From Alphaproteobacteria bacterium (GTDB lineage: Bacteria; Pseudomonadota; Alphaproteobacteria; Bin95): 39,418 nucleotides of DNA. Below are positions 13,753 through 21,657 of this stretch, piece by piece. A program made the position numbers and the translations under genes. Numbering within the stretch: position 1 is the stretch's first letter; each line of letters begins with the position of its first letter. The notes beneath the pieces are model-generated. The model was not told the DNA's origin, made no database searches, and saw only the letters and a program-made list of their open reading frames with translations. The stretch is taken from contig JAPORR010000036.1 in the NCBI GenBank assembly GCA_026710105.1, positions 1-39,418 of the forward strand, in the 5' to 3' direction.

Positions 13753-13922
13753 CCGAAGACCGCCGCGCAAAGGACGCCGGCCTGGACCATCTGAAAGGCG
13801 AGGATCGGGCAGCGCTCGACGCCGGCACGGCGCTGGCCGGTGCGCTCGCCGCTGCTCTGCCGCGCGATCACCACATGTATGAGGAACCCGTCCTGGCCTG
13901 GCGCCCGGAGCCCGGTCGGTGA
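13749..13922 (+). CDS. Small AtzG-like/DUF4089-like protein, putative amidase partner
   Basis: 57-codon ORF not in supplied track; TTG start overlaps gshA TGA, stop TGA overlaps amidase GTG (4 nt each). Translation (M/L)TEDRRAKDAGLDHLKGEDRAALDAGTALAGALAAALPRDHHMYEEPVLAWRPEPGR; C-terminal EEPVLAWRP resembles the EPAxxFRP ending of AtzG-like proteins (from memory). Confidence 0.6.
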   Translation: MTEDRRAKDAGLDHLKGEDRAALDAGTALAGALAAALPRDHHMYEEPVLAWRPEPGR

Positions 13923-15298
13923 CAGCGCTCCACTGGTTGACGCTCGCCGAGGCGGCACAAGCGCTCCGCCGCCGGGAGCTATCTGCGCTGGAATATACGG
14001 AGGCCCTGCTCGCGCGCATAGAGGCAGTCAACCCGAAGCTCGACGCCGTCATCACGCTTCTCGCGGACCGAGCTAGGCTGCGCGCCGCTGCGCTGGATGA
14101 CGGCCCTGTGCGCGGCCCGCTGCATGGCGTGCCCTTCGGCCTGAAGGATATCATTGATGTGGCAGGCGTGCCCACGACCGCGCATTCGGCGGTTCTGAAG
14201 GACAATATCGCGGCGAAAGACGCGGGCGTGACACGCCGCCTGGAAGCCGCGGCCGGTGTGTTGCTTGCCAAGCTCTCGACGCATGAATTCGCCATCGGGG
14301 GTCCAAGTTTCGATCTTCCCTGGCCGCCGGCGCGCAATCCCTGGAACATAGACTGCCATCCGGGCGGGTCGTCCTCAGGGTCCGGTGCCGGCGTGGCAGC
14401 AGGATTGTTCCCGCTGGCACTCGGCACAGACACGGGTGGGTCTGTCCGCAACCCGGCCTCTTGTTGTGGCATTGTCGGCATGAAGGCGACTTACGGGCGG
14501 GTAAGCCGGGCGGGCGTCGTGCCCCTCTCTTGGTCGATGGACCATATCGGCCCGATGACACGCACGGTCGAGGATAATGCACTGGCGCTGGAAGTGCTGG
14601 CCGGTCACGACCCCGACGATCCTGTGAGCGCGCACGAGCCGGCACCCTTCTATACCGCGGGGCTGGAACAGGGTGTCAGGGGCATGAAGATCGGCCATGC
14701 CCGCCGCTGGCATGAGGAGGACATGACGGCCGCGCCAGAGATGCGCACCGCCCTCGACGAGGCGCTTCGCGTGCTGGAAGGTGAAGGTGCGGACATCGTC
14801 GAGGTCGATCCTGGCCCGTTACAGGACTATTCGCGGGTGAACCGCATCATCCTTTGGGCCGAGGCCTGGTCGATCCATGAGCGCTGGCTGAAGGAAAAGC
14901 CAGCGGCCTATGGCCAGCTTGGCCGGGAGCGGCTGATGGCAGGCGCCTATCTTTCCGCCGGGGACTATCTACGCGCGCTTCGGGAGCGGGGGCGCTGCGT
15001 GAGGCGTCTGTCGGAAGCGCTCTCGGGCGTGGACGCGCTCGTCTGCGCCTCCAGCATGGAGCCGGCCTGTGCCATTGAGGACGAGCCGGAATTGAGGCGC
15101 ACCTATTCCCGCCAAGCGCGCCTCCCCTTCAATGTCACAGGTCATCCAGCACTTGCCGTGCCAGCAGGGTTTTCCTCCGCCGGCATGCCACTCTCGTTCC
15201 AGATAGCGGCCCGGAATTTCGGCGAAGCCACGATCTACCGTGTCGCCCGCGCCTATGAACGCGTGACCGGTTGGACAGATCGCCATCCAGTGCTCTGA
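13919..15298 (+). CDS. Amidase (amidase signature family, AtzF/GatA-like)
   Basis: GTG start; PFGLKDIIDVAG, HPGGSSSGSGAGVAAGLFPLALGTDTGGSVRNPASCCGIVGMKATYGRVS Ser-cisSer-Lys signature. Confidence 0.92.
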   Translation: MTALHWLTLAEAAQALRRRELSALEYTEALLARIEAVNPKLDAVITLLADRARLRAAALDDGPVRGPLHGVPFGLKDIIDVAGVPTTAHSAVLKDNIAAKDAGVTRRLEAAAGVLLAKLSTHEFAIGGPSFDLPWPPARNPWNIDCHPGGSSSGSGAGVAAGLFPLALGTDTGGSVRNPASCCGIVGMKATYGRVSRAGVVPLSWSMDHIGPMTRTVEDNALALEVLAGHDPDDPVSAHEPAPFYTAGLEQGVRGMKIGHARRWHEEDMTAAPEMRTALDEALRVLEGEGADIVEVDPGPLQDYSRVNRIILWAEAWSIHERWLKEKPAAYGQLGRERLMAGAYLSAGDYLRALRERGRCVRRLSEALSGVDALVCASSMEPACAIEDEPELRRTYSRQARLPFNVTGHPALAVPAGFSSAGMPLSFQIAARNFGEATIYRVARAYERVTGWTDRHPVL

Positions 15299-15346
15299 CA
15301 GGCGCTCTGAGTGGCGAGAAGCGGCATGCGAGGAAGGAAAACCCCG

Positions 15347-15952
15347 ATGGAAGCGCTGCTGGTGGTGGATGTGCAGAACGATTTCTGCACAGGCGGAGCC
15401 TTGGCTGTGCCGGGCGGCGAGGCAGTCGTGCCCGGCATCAACCGGCTCTGGGACCGCTATGCCTGCAAGGTGCTGACGCAGGACTGGCACCCGCCGGGGC
15501 ATGCCTCCTTCGCGAGCAGCCATCCGGGCAAGCGGCCTTTCGACACTGTCATGCTGGACTATGGCGAGCAGGTGCTCTGGCCGGACCACTGCGTACAGGG
15601 CAGATCCGGCGCGGCGTTTCATCCAGAGCTTCGCACGGACGGCGCCGATCTGATGCTACGCAAGGGCTTCCGGCCCGGTATCGACAGCTATTCGGCCTTC
15701 TTCGAAAACGACCGCTGCACGCCGACCGGGTTGGCTGGCTATCTGCGCGAGCGGGGCGTCGAACAGGTCGTGCTGACTGGGCTCGCGACTGATTTCTGCG
15801 TCGGTTTCTCGGCACTCGACGCCCTAGCGGCGGGCTTCAGCACTGTCGTGCTGGAGGATCTCTGCCGCGGCCTCGACATGGACGGTTCGTCCGCCCGGAT
15901 GCTCGGCGCTATCCGGGATGCTGGCGGGCGCATCAAGTGCGGCCACGCCTGA
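15347..15952 (+). CDS. pncA: Nicotinamidase / pyrazinamidase
   Basis: MEALLVVDVQNDFCTGGALAVPGGEAVVPGIN, TQDWHPPGHASF, WPDHCVQGRSGAAFH, LTGLATDFCVGFSALDA. Confidence 0.93.
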   Translation: MEALLVVDVQNDFCTGGALAVPGGEAVVPGINRLWDRYACKVLTQDWHPPGHASFASSHPGKRPFDTVMLDYGEQVLWPDHCVQGRSGAAFHPELRTDGADLMLRKGFRPGIDSYSAFFENDRCTPTGLAGYLRERGVEQVVLTGLATDFCVGFSALDALAAGFSTVVLEDLCRGLDMDGSSARMLGAIRDAGGRIKCGHA

Positions 15953-16018
15953 CGCATTGTCAAAGCCCCGCCGTATCCCATCTGAAAGGACAAGGCGGCG
16001 TCTAGAGCGGGAGGACTC

Positions 16019-17005
16019 ATGCGCGCATTGATCGAACGGGGCGCAGACTGGCTGACAGTAGCGCGCAACCGCGTCCGGATAGATGACTGGCGCAGCGCTC
16101 GGCCTTGGCTGCGTTGCACCCTTGCCGGTCTCGTGCTGTTCGTGATGCTCTGGTACCCGGTCGGCATGGCAGTCTATACGCATATTGACGACGACCCGAG
16201 CTTCGAGCCGCGGCCGACCGCCTACGATGCCGGCGGCTCCAAGGCAGTGGCGACGGCGGCCGCACTGGTCGAGCGGGAGATCGGTCGCTGGGCGCCCAAC
16301 AAGCCCTTCTGGCATCCGGCAGCGGCGCTCGACAATATGCCGAACTACCAGCTAGGCCTCATGTACGCTGTCTCCCGCTTCGCTATCGAGATGGGGGATC
16401 AGTTGGGCCGTACGCGCGGCTCCAGCGCCATCGACGCCGATCTCGACAGGGCCGCAGGCCTGCTGAAATACGACGGGCGCATCTGGTATTGGGGCTCGGG
16501 CGGCCTCTTGCCCGTCGCACCGGCAGAGCGGCAGTACCGCAACGCCGCCGAAGCGCTCGCCCGCTACAATGAGCGCCTGGCAAACGGCGAGGCGACCTAC
16601 GACCGCCGCGCCGACAATCTGATCGCCTTACTCGACCGGGTTGGCGCCGACCTTGGCGCCTCCAGTGCCGCACTCGACAAGCGGGCCTTGGAAACCAATG
16701 CTGGTTGGTTCGACACCATCGCCGACGACCTGTTGTTCAATGTCAAGGGCCGCCTCTACGCCTATTTCCTGCTGCTGCGCGACATCGGCGCGGATTTCGA
16801 CAAGGCTATCGCCGAGAAGCAAGCAAGCAAGGTCTGGCAGCAAATGCTGACGAGTTTGCGCCAGGGCGCAGAACTCTACCCACTGGTCGTCTCGAACGGG
16901 TATGAGGACGGTCTCTTCATGCCCTCGCATCTGACCGCCCTTGGCTTCTATCTCCTACGCGCCCGCACGCAATTGAAGGAGGTAGCGGACGCGCTGTCGA
17001 AATAG
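16019..17005 (+). CDS. DUF2333 family protein
   Basis: Single N-terminal TM (LAGLVLFVMLWYPVGMAVYTHIDDDPSF) followed by a conserved alpha-helical domain; recognised as DUF2333-like. Confidence 0.75.
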   Translation: MRALIERGADWLTVARNRVRIDDWRSARPWLRCTLAGLVLFVMLWYPVGMAVYTHIDDDPSFEPRPTAYDAGGSKAVATAAALVEREIGRWAPNKPFWHPAAALDNMPNYQLGLMYAVSRFAIEMGDQLGRTRGSSAIDADLDRAAGLLKYDGRIWYWGSGGLLPVAPAERQYRNAAEALARYNERLANGEATYDRRADNLIALLDRVGADLGASSAALDKRALETNAGWFDTIADDLLFNVKGRLYAYFLLLRDIGADFDKAIAEKQASKVWQQMLTSLRQGAELYPLVVSNGYEDGLFMPSHLTALGFYLLRARTQLKEVADALSK

Positions 17006-17015
17006 AGCCGGGGCG

Positions 17016-17783
17016 CTAACGCGGCGCTAACCTTATTGCACCGTCGAGGCGGATGGTTTCGCCGTTAATATAGTCGTTCCGGACGATCTCCATGACGAGA
17101 GAAGCAAATTCTTGGTCGCGGCCGGTGCGTTTCGGGAAGGGCACTTGCTTGCCAAGCAGGTCCAGTGTCGAGTCCGGCAGGCCGGCAAGCAGCGGCGTGT
17201 CCATGATGCCGGGCGCGATAGTGCAGACGCGCACGCCCCATGAGGCCAGATCGCGCGCTGCCGGCAGCGTCATGCCGACAATGCCGGCTTTAGCCGAGGC
17301 ATAGGCGATCTGCCCGATCTGGCCTTCATAGCCTGCGACCGAGGCGGTGTTGACGATCACGCCGCGCAGGCCCTCGCCGTTCGCCGGTTCCTGTTTCGCC
17401 ATATCCTCTGCCGCTTGCGAGAGCATGTTGAAGGAGCCAAAAAGGCAGATATCGACGATGCGCTTATAGTTTTCGAACGGGATGCGCCGGCCGTTGCGAT
17501 CCACGATGCGCTGCGAACCGCCCACGCCCGCGCAATTGACACAGATACGTGCGATCCCATGCGCCTCGCGGGCCGTCGCGATGGCGGCCGTCACCGCCTC
17601 CTCGCTCGTCACATCGCAGGGAACGGCGAGCGCACCGAGCTCCCGCGCGGTCTCCTCGGCAAGCGCCGCATTGCGGTCGAGCAGTGCCACGCGTGCGCCC
17701 GCCGCGTGCAGCGCCGCCGCGGTTGCGCGCCCGAGGCCTGACGCCCCGCCAGTTACCAGCGCTGCTTCACCCTTCGCTTCCAT
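17016..17783 (-). CDS. SDR family NAD(P)-dependent oxidoreductase (3-hydroxyacyl-CoA dehydrogenase type 2-like)
   Basis: ALVTGGASGLGRATAAALHAAGARVALLDRN, NCAGVGG, YASAKAGIVGMTLPAARDLASWGVRVCTIAPGIMDTPLL. Confidence 0.92.
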   Translation of the reverse strand: MEAKGEAALVTGGASGLGRATAAALHAAGARVALLDRNAALAEETARELGALAVPCDVTSEEAVTAAIATAREAHGIARICVNCAGVGGSQRIVDRNGRRIPFENYKRIVDICLFGSFNMLSQAAEDMAKQEPANGEGLRGVIVNTASVAGYEGQIGQIAYASAKAGIVGMTLPAARDLASWGVRVCTIAPGIMDTPLLAGLPDSTLDLLGKQVPFPKRTGRDQEFASLVMEIVRNDYINGETIRLDGAIRLAPR

Positions 17784-17894
17784 CGGCCTTTACCCTCCGC
17801 ATCCGATTGCTGAGCCCACTCTGCCATAGCGAGCTTGTGCTTTCGACGGCCTTGATTTCCACGCTTCCTCGTCCATTATGCACGTCTTCCGCTC

Positions 17895-17970
17895 GGCCCC
17901 TTCGTCTAGCGGTCCAGGACGCCGGCCTCTCACGCCGGAAACACGGGTTCGAGTCCCGTAGGGGTCACCA
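17895..17970 (+). tRNA. tRNA-Glu (anticodon CTC), CCA encoded
   Basis: GGCCCCTTCGTCTAGCGGTCCAGGACGCCGGCCTCTCACGCCGGAAACACGGGTTCGAGTCCCGTAGGGGTCACCA; acceptor GGCCCCT/AGGGGTC, anticodon stem CCGGC/GCCGG with loop CTCTCAC, T arm ACGGG/CCCGT. Confidence 0.95.
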
Positions 17971-18022
17971 AAGCCGGCGGCGGTAGCTTCGACAAGTCGG
18001 CAATTTTCGATGAAAAGCAGGA

Positions 18023-18038
18023 GCGGGCCAAAGCCCGC
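18023..18038 (-). terminator. Putative terminator for the ABC/hydantoinase transcription unit
   Basis: Minus-strand GCGGGC-TTTG-GCCCGC hairpin downstream of the ABC binding-protein stop, followed by a T-containing tract (TCCTGCTTTTC); T-tract is weak. Confidence 0.45.
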
Positions 18039-18051
18039 CCCAGAGACGCCC

Positions 18052-19041
18052 TTATTGCAGGGCCTTATCAGTGATTGCGTGCGTCCAGGCGCCTTCGGGA
18101 GCCATGGTGATTACCGGATCCGAGCCGCCTTTCAGCAGCGTCGCGACAGTGCGCTCGTAATCGGCGGGTGCCAGCGCGCCGCTGCTGCCCGCGGTCAGTT
18201 TCGCGACCTCACCCATCATGCGCTTCTGGTGCTTCTCGGTCTGAGCACCGGTCGCATCGTTGTCCAGCACGATTTCGGCGGCTACGTCTGGGTTCTCCTC
18301 GGCCCATTTCCAACCCTTCATCGATGCGCGCACGAAGCGGACCATCCGATCCTGGAAGGCGGTGTCTTCTAGTGCGGATTCGAGCACGTAGATGCCGTCT
18401 TCCAGCGTGGCGACGCCTTGGTCCTCATATTTGAAAACGACGAGGTCATCGGCCGAGAGACCTGCGTCGATAACCTGCCAGTATTCGTTATAGGTCATGG
18501 TCGAGATACAGGCGGCTTGCCCCTGCAGGATTGGATCGACATTGAAGCCCTGTTTCAGCACGGTCACGCCTTGGTCGCTGCCGTCGGTTGGAATGCCAAG
18601 CTGGCTCATCCAAGATAGAAACGGATATTCATTGCCGAAGAACCAGACGCCGATCGTCTTACCCCGGAAGTCCTCAGGCGTCTTGATACCGGTGTCCTTG
18701 CGGCAGGTGAGCATCATGCCAGAGCGCTTGAACGGCTGGGCGATATTTACCAGCGGCAGTCCCTTTTCGCGCGTGGCAAGCGCAGAAGGCATCCAGTCGA
18801 GGATGACGTCCGCGCCGCCGCCGGCCAGAACCTGGGGCGGTGCAATGTCCGGGCCGCCAGGCTTGATTTCAACTTCCAGGCCTTCGTCGGCATAGAACCC
18901 CCTGTCTGCGGCAACATAGTAACCGGCGAACTGCGCCTGTGTGACCCATTTGAGCTGGAGCGTGACCTTGTCGGCAGCGTCTGCGCCCCCGGCTGACAGG
19001 GCGAACATCGCCGCCGCTGTAAAGATAGTTGTTCTTCTCAT
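18052..19041 (-). CDS. ABC transporter substrate-binding protein (NMT1/THI5-like)
   Basis: Signal peptide MRRTTIFTAAAMFALSAGGADA; VTLQLKWVTQAQFAGYYVAADRGFYADEGLEVEIKPGGPDIAPPQVLAGGGADV. Confidence 0.92.
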   Translation of the reverse strand: MRRTTIFTAAAMFALSAGGADAADKVTLQLKWVTQAQFAGYYVAADRGFYADEGLEVEIKPGGPDIAPPQVLAGGGADVILDWMPSALATREKGLPLVNIAQPFKRSGMMLTCRKDTGIKTPEDFRGKTIGVWFFGNEYPFLSWMSQLGIPTDGSDQGVTVLKQGFNVDPILQGQAACISTMTYNEYWQVIDAGLSADDLVVFKYEDQGVATLEDGIYVLESALEDTAFQDRMVRFVRASMKGWKWAEENPDVAAEIVLDNDATGAQTEKHQKRMMGEVAKLTAGSSGALAPADYERTVATLLKGGSDPVITMAPEGAWTHAITDKALQ

Positions 19042-19068
19042 ATTGCTCTCCTTAGCGAAAAGTAGCGG

Positions 19069-19914
19069 CTAAAGTGATCCTCGGATCGAAGGATGCCAAT
19101 GGGTTACCGTTCTCTCGGTCAGCGTTACGCATCCATAGAAGGCCGATCCGGCCAGGGCTGCAACCGCTATCTCGGCCCAGACCATGTCAAGCGCCATTCG
19201 ACCGATCTCGGTGGAAATGCGGAAGCCCATGCCCACAATGGGGGTCCCGAAAAATTCTGCAACGATCGCGCCGATCAGCGCAAGCGTGGTGCAGATTTTC
19301 AACCCGTTGAAAATAAAGGGAGCGGCCGCAGGCAGGCGCAGTTTCCAGAGCGTCTGCCAGTAGCCGGCCGCATAGGTGCGCATCAGGTCCCGCTGTATGG
19401 CTTCAGCCATGCGCAGCCCCTCAATGGCATTCACCAACATCGGGAAGAAACACATTACGACAACCACGGCGGCCTTGGAGTGCCAGTCGAAACCGAACCA
19501 CATTACCATGATCGGCGCGATCCCGACGATCGGCAGGGCCGCTGCGAGATTCCCCATGGGCAACAAGCCCCTTTGCAGGAAGGGAGAACGGTCGATGGCG
19601 ATAGCCGTAAGCAATGCCAACCCGCACCCCATGGCATAGCCCGGCAAGACAGACCGGATCACGGTCTGCACGAAATCGGCCCACAGGACTGGCAGGTTTG
19701 AGGCGAAGGCGGCGGAGATCGCCGAGGGCGCCGGTAGGATGACCGCCGGCACCTCAAGCCCGCGAACCAGTCCTTCCCAGATCATCACCAGCGAAATGCC
19801 GAAGATTGCGGGCATCAGAAGACGCGTCAACCGCCCTGTCTGACGCGCCAGCAGAATGTTGACGGCCCATCCGCCGAGCCAGGCGGCGGTCGCGACCGTG
19901 ACCCAACTCATCAT
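19069..19914 (-). CDS. ABC transporter permease (SsuC/ThiX-like)
   Basis: Start trimmed to MMSWVTVATAAWLGGWAVNILLA (19911 or 19914); multiple TM; FPMLVNAIEGLRMAEAIQRDLMRTYAAGYWQTLWKLRLPAAAPFIFNGLKI EAA loop; overlaps upstream permease stop. Confidence 0.88.
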   Translation of the reverse strand: MMSWVTVATAAWLGGWAVNILLARQTGRLTRLLMPAIFGISLVMIWEGLVRGLEVPAVILPAPSAISAAFASNLPVLWADFVQTVIRSVLPGYAMGCGLALLTAIAIDRSPFLQRGLLPMGNLAAALPIVGIAPIMVMWFGFDWHSKAAVVVVMCFFPMLVNAIEGLRMAEAIQRDLMRTYAAGYWQTLWKLRLPAAAPFIFNGLKICTTLALIGAIVAEFFGTPIVGMGFRISTEIGRMALDMVWAEIAVAALAGSAFYGCVTLTERTVTHWHPSIRGSL

Positions 19915-20771
19915 GCTTGCCCCATTCGGCCTAGAACGGCGCGCTGCACCATCCCGACGGCGCCCACCATAAGTGCCGCGCATATAGCGGCACCGAAGAG
20001 CGCCGACCAGATAATCAACACTTGGCCGTAATAGCTGCCATTCAGCATCCGCGCCCCAAAACCACCCTGGCTGCCGGTGGGCAGTTCACCGATGATCGCG
20101 CCAACCAAGGCGATGGCAATGGCGACCTTGAGGGACGCGAAAAGATAGGGCAGCGAAGAGGGCCAGCGCAACTTCCAGAACACCTGCCAGGCAGACGCAT
20201 TATAGGTCCGCATCAGGTCCAGCTGCATGCCGCCCGGCGCGCGCAGCCCTTTGACCATGCCGACCACCACCGGAAAGAAGCTGAGATAAGCCGAGATGGC
20301 GGCCTTCGCGACCAAGCCCGATATCCCGATATTGTAAAGCACGACGATAATCATCGGCGCGATGGCAAGAATGGGGATCGTCTGGCTGGAGATAACCCAA
20401 GGCATGACGGATAAATCCATCGCCCGGTTGTGAACGATGCCGACTGCCAGCAGGATGCCCAGGCCAACCCCCATGGCGAAGCCCAGGAAGGTCGCGGACA
20501 GCGTGATCCAGCCATGATAGACGAGACTGCGCTTGGAGGTGATGCGCTTATTAGCGGTCGTCTCCCAGATCTCGGCTGCCACCTGATGGGGGGCGGGTAG
20601 GACGGGACGCTCCTGGGACATCGTGGCCGGGATGATATCCGCCCATCCGATCTCGACGCCTGCGCGCGCGGCCTGGTCACGCTCCCATTTGGCATTCAGG
20701 CCGACAGCACCGACATACCAGGCGGCCAAAATGGCAAGGCAGATTGCCGTAATCGAAAGGGCGATCCGCAT
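19911..20771 (-). CDS. ABC transporter permease (second SsuC/ThiX-like subunit)
   Basis: FFPVVVGMVKGLRAPGGMQLDLMRTYNASAWQVFWKLRWPSSLPYLFASLKVAIAIALVGAIIGE EAA loop. Confidence 0.9.
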   Translation of the reverse strand: MRIALSITAICLAILAAWYVGAVGLNAKWERDQAARAGVEIGWADIIPATMSQERPVLPAPHQVAAEIWETTANKRITSKRSLVYHGWITLSATFLGFAMGVGLGILLAVGIVHNRAMDLSVMPWVISSQTIPILAIAPMIIVVLYNIGISGLVAKAAISAYLSFFPVVVGMVKGLRAPGGMQLDLMRTYNASAWQVFWKLRWPSSLPYLFASLKVAIAIALVGAIIGELPTGSQGGFGARMLNGSYYGQVLIIWSALFGAAICAALMVGAVGMVQRAVLGRMGQA

Positions 20772-20810
20772 CAGGCTAGCCGCACCGCGACGCCTATACT
20801 AGGGGCTTGT

Positions 20811-21596
20811 TCAGTCATCATAGCTGTGTCCCGCGCGCAAGCCTTCGCGCACCCGCGTGGCTAGCTCCAGGAAAGCCGTGCTTTCGCGTATGTCGAGCGG
20901 GCGCTCCGCCGGCATAGGGCTTTCGATTATGTCGATAATTCGCCCCGGCCTCGGGCTCATCACGATAATCTTTGTCGAGAGGTAGACCGCCTCTGGAATC
21001 GAATGGGTAACAAAACAGATCGTCTTGCCGGTGCGAGCATGAAGAGCAAGCAATTGTTCGTTCAGATGGTCCCGGACGATTTCGTCGAGCGCACCGAAGG
21101 GCTCGTCCATCAACAACAGGTCCGCATCGAAAGCGAGCGCGCGTGCAATCGAAGCCCGTTGCTGCATGCCCCCCGAAAGTTGCCAGGGAAACATACGGCC
21201 GAAGTCGCCGAGGCCAACAAGGTCGAGGACACGCCGGACCCGCTCCGCCCGCTCATGCGCAGGATAGCCCATGACCTCCAGAGGTAGGCGTACGTTCTTC
21301 TCGATAGTGCGCCAAGGATACAGTCCGGCCGCTTGGAATACATAGCCATAGGTACGGTTTAACCGCGCTTCCCGCGGTGTCATTCCGTTGACGGAGATAG
21401 TGCCACCTGTCGGCTGCTGAAGATCGGCGATCACGCGCAACAGTGTCGTCTTCCCGCAACCCGAAGGCCCGATGAAGCTGACGAACTCGCCCGGCGCCAC
21501 CTGAAGATCGATCTGCGACAGCGCGTGAACAGGCCCATCCCTGGTCTCGAAGACCAAGTCGAGCGAAGATGAGACGATCGCGCCCGCGCGATTCAT
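20811..21596 (-). CDS. ABC transporter ATP-binding protein (SsuB/TauB-like)
   Basis: SFIGPSGCGKTTLLRVIADLQQPTGG Walker A; LSGGMQQRASIARALAFDADLLLMDEPFGALDE signature and Walker B. Confidence 0.95.
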   Translation of the reverse strand: MNRAGAIVSSSLDLVFETRDGPVHALSQIDLQVAPGEFVSFIGPSGCGKTTLLRVIADLQQPTGGTISVNGMTPREARLNRTYGYVFQAAGLYPWRTIEKNVRLPLEVMGYPAHERAERVRRVLDLVGLGDFGRMFPWQLSGGMQQRASIARALAFDADLLLMDEPFGALDEIVRDHLNEQLLALHARTGKTICFVTHSIPEAVYLSTKIIVMSPRPGRIIDIIESPMPAERPLDIRESTAFLELATRVREGLRAGHSYDD

Positions 21597-21657
21597 CGAA
21601 AACCGCCGTTCCAGATGCCGCGAAACGCACGCATGGGCGCTCTGGCGTCGGGCGTGC

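Noticed and set aside
17013-17031. Direct repeat GCGCTAAC-gcg-GCGCTAAC
   Set aside because: Short, and partly within the SDR C-terminal codons; likely chance in GC-rich DNA.
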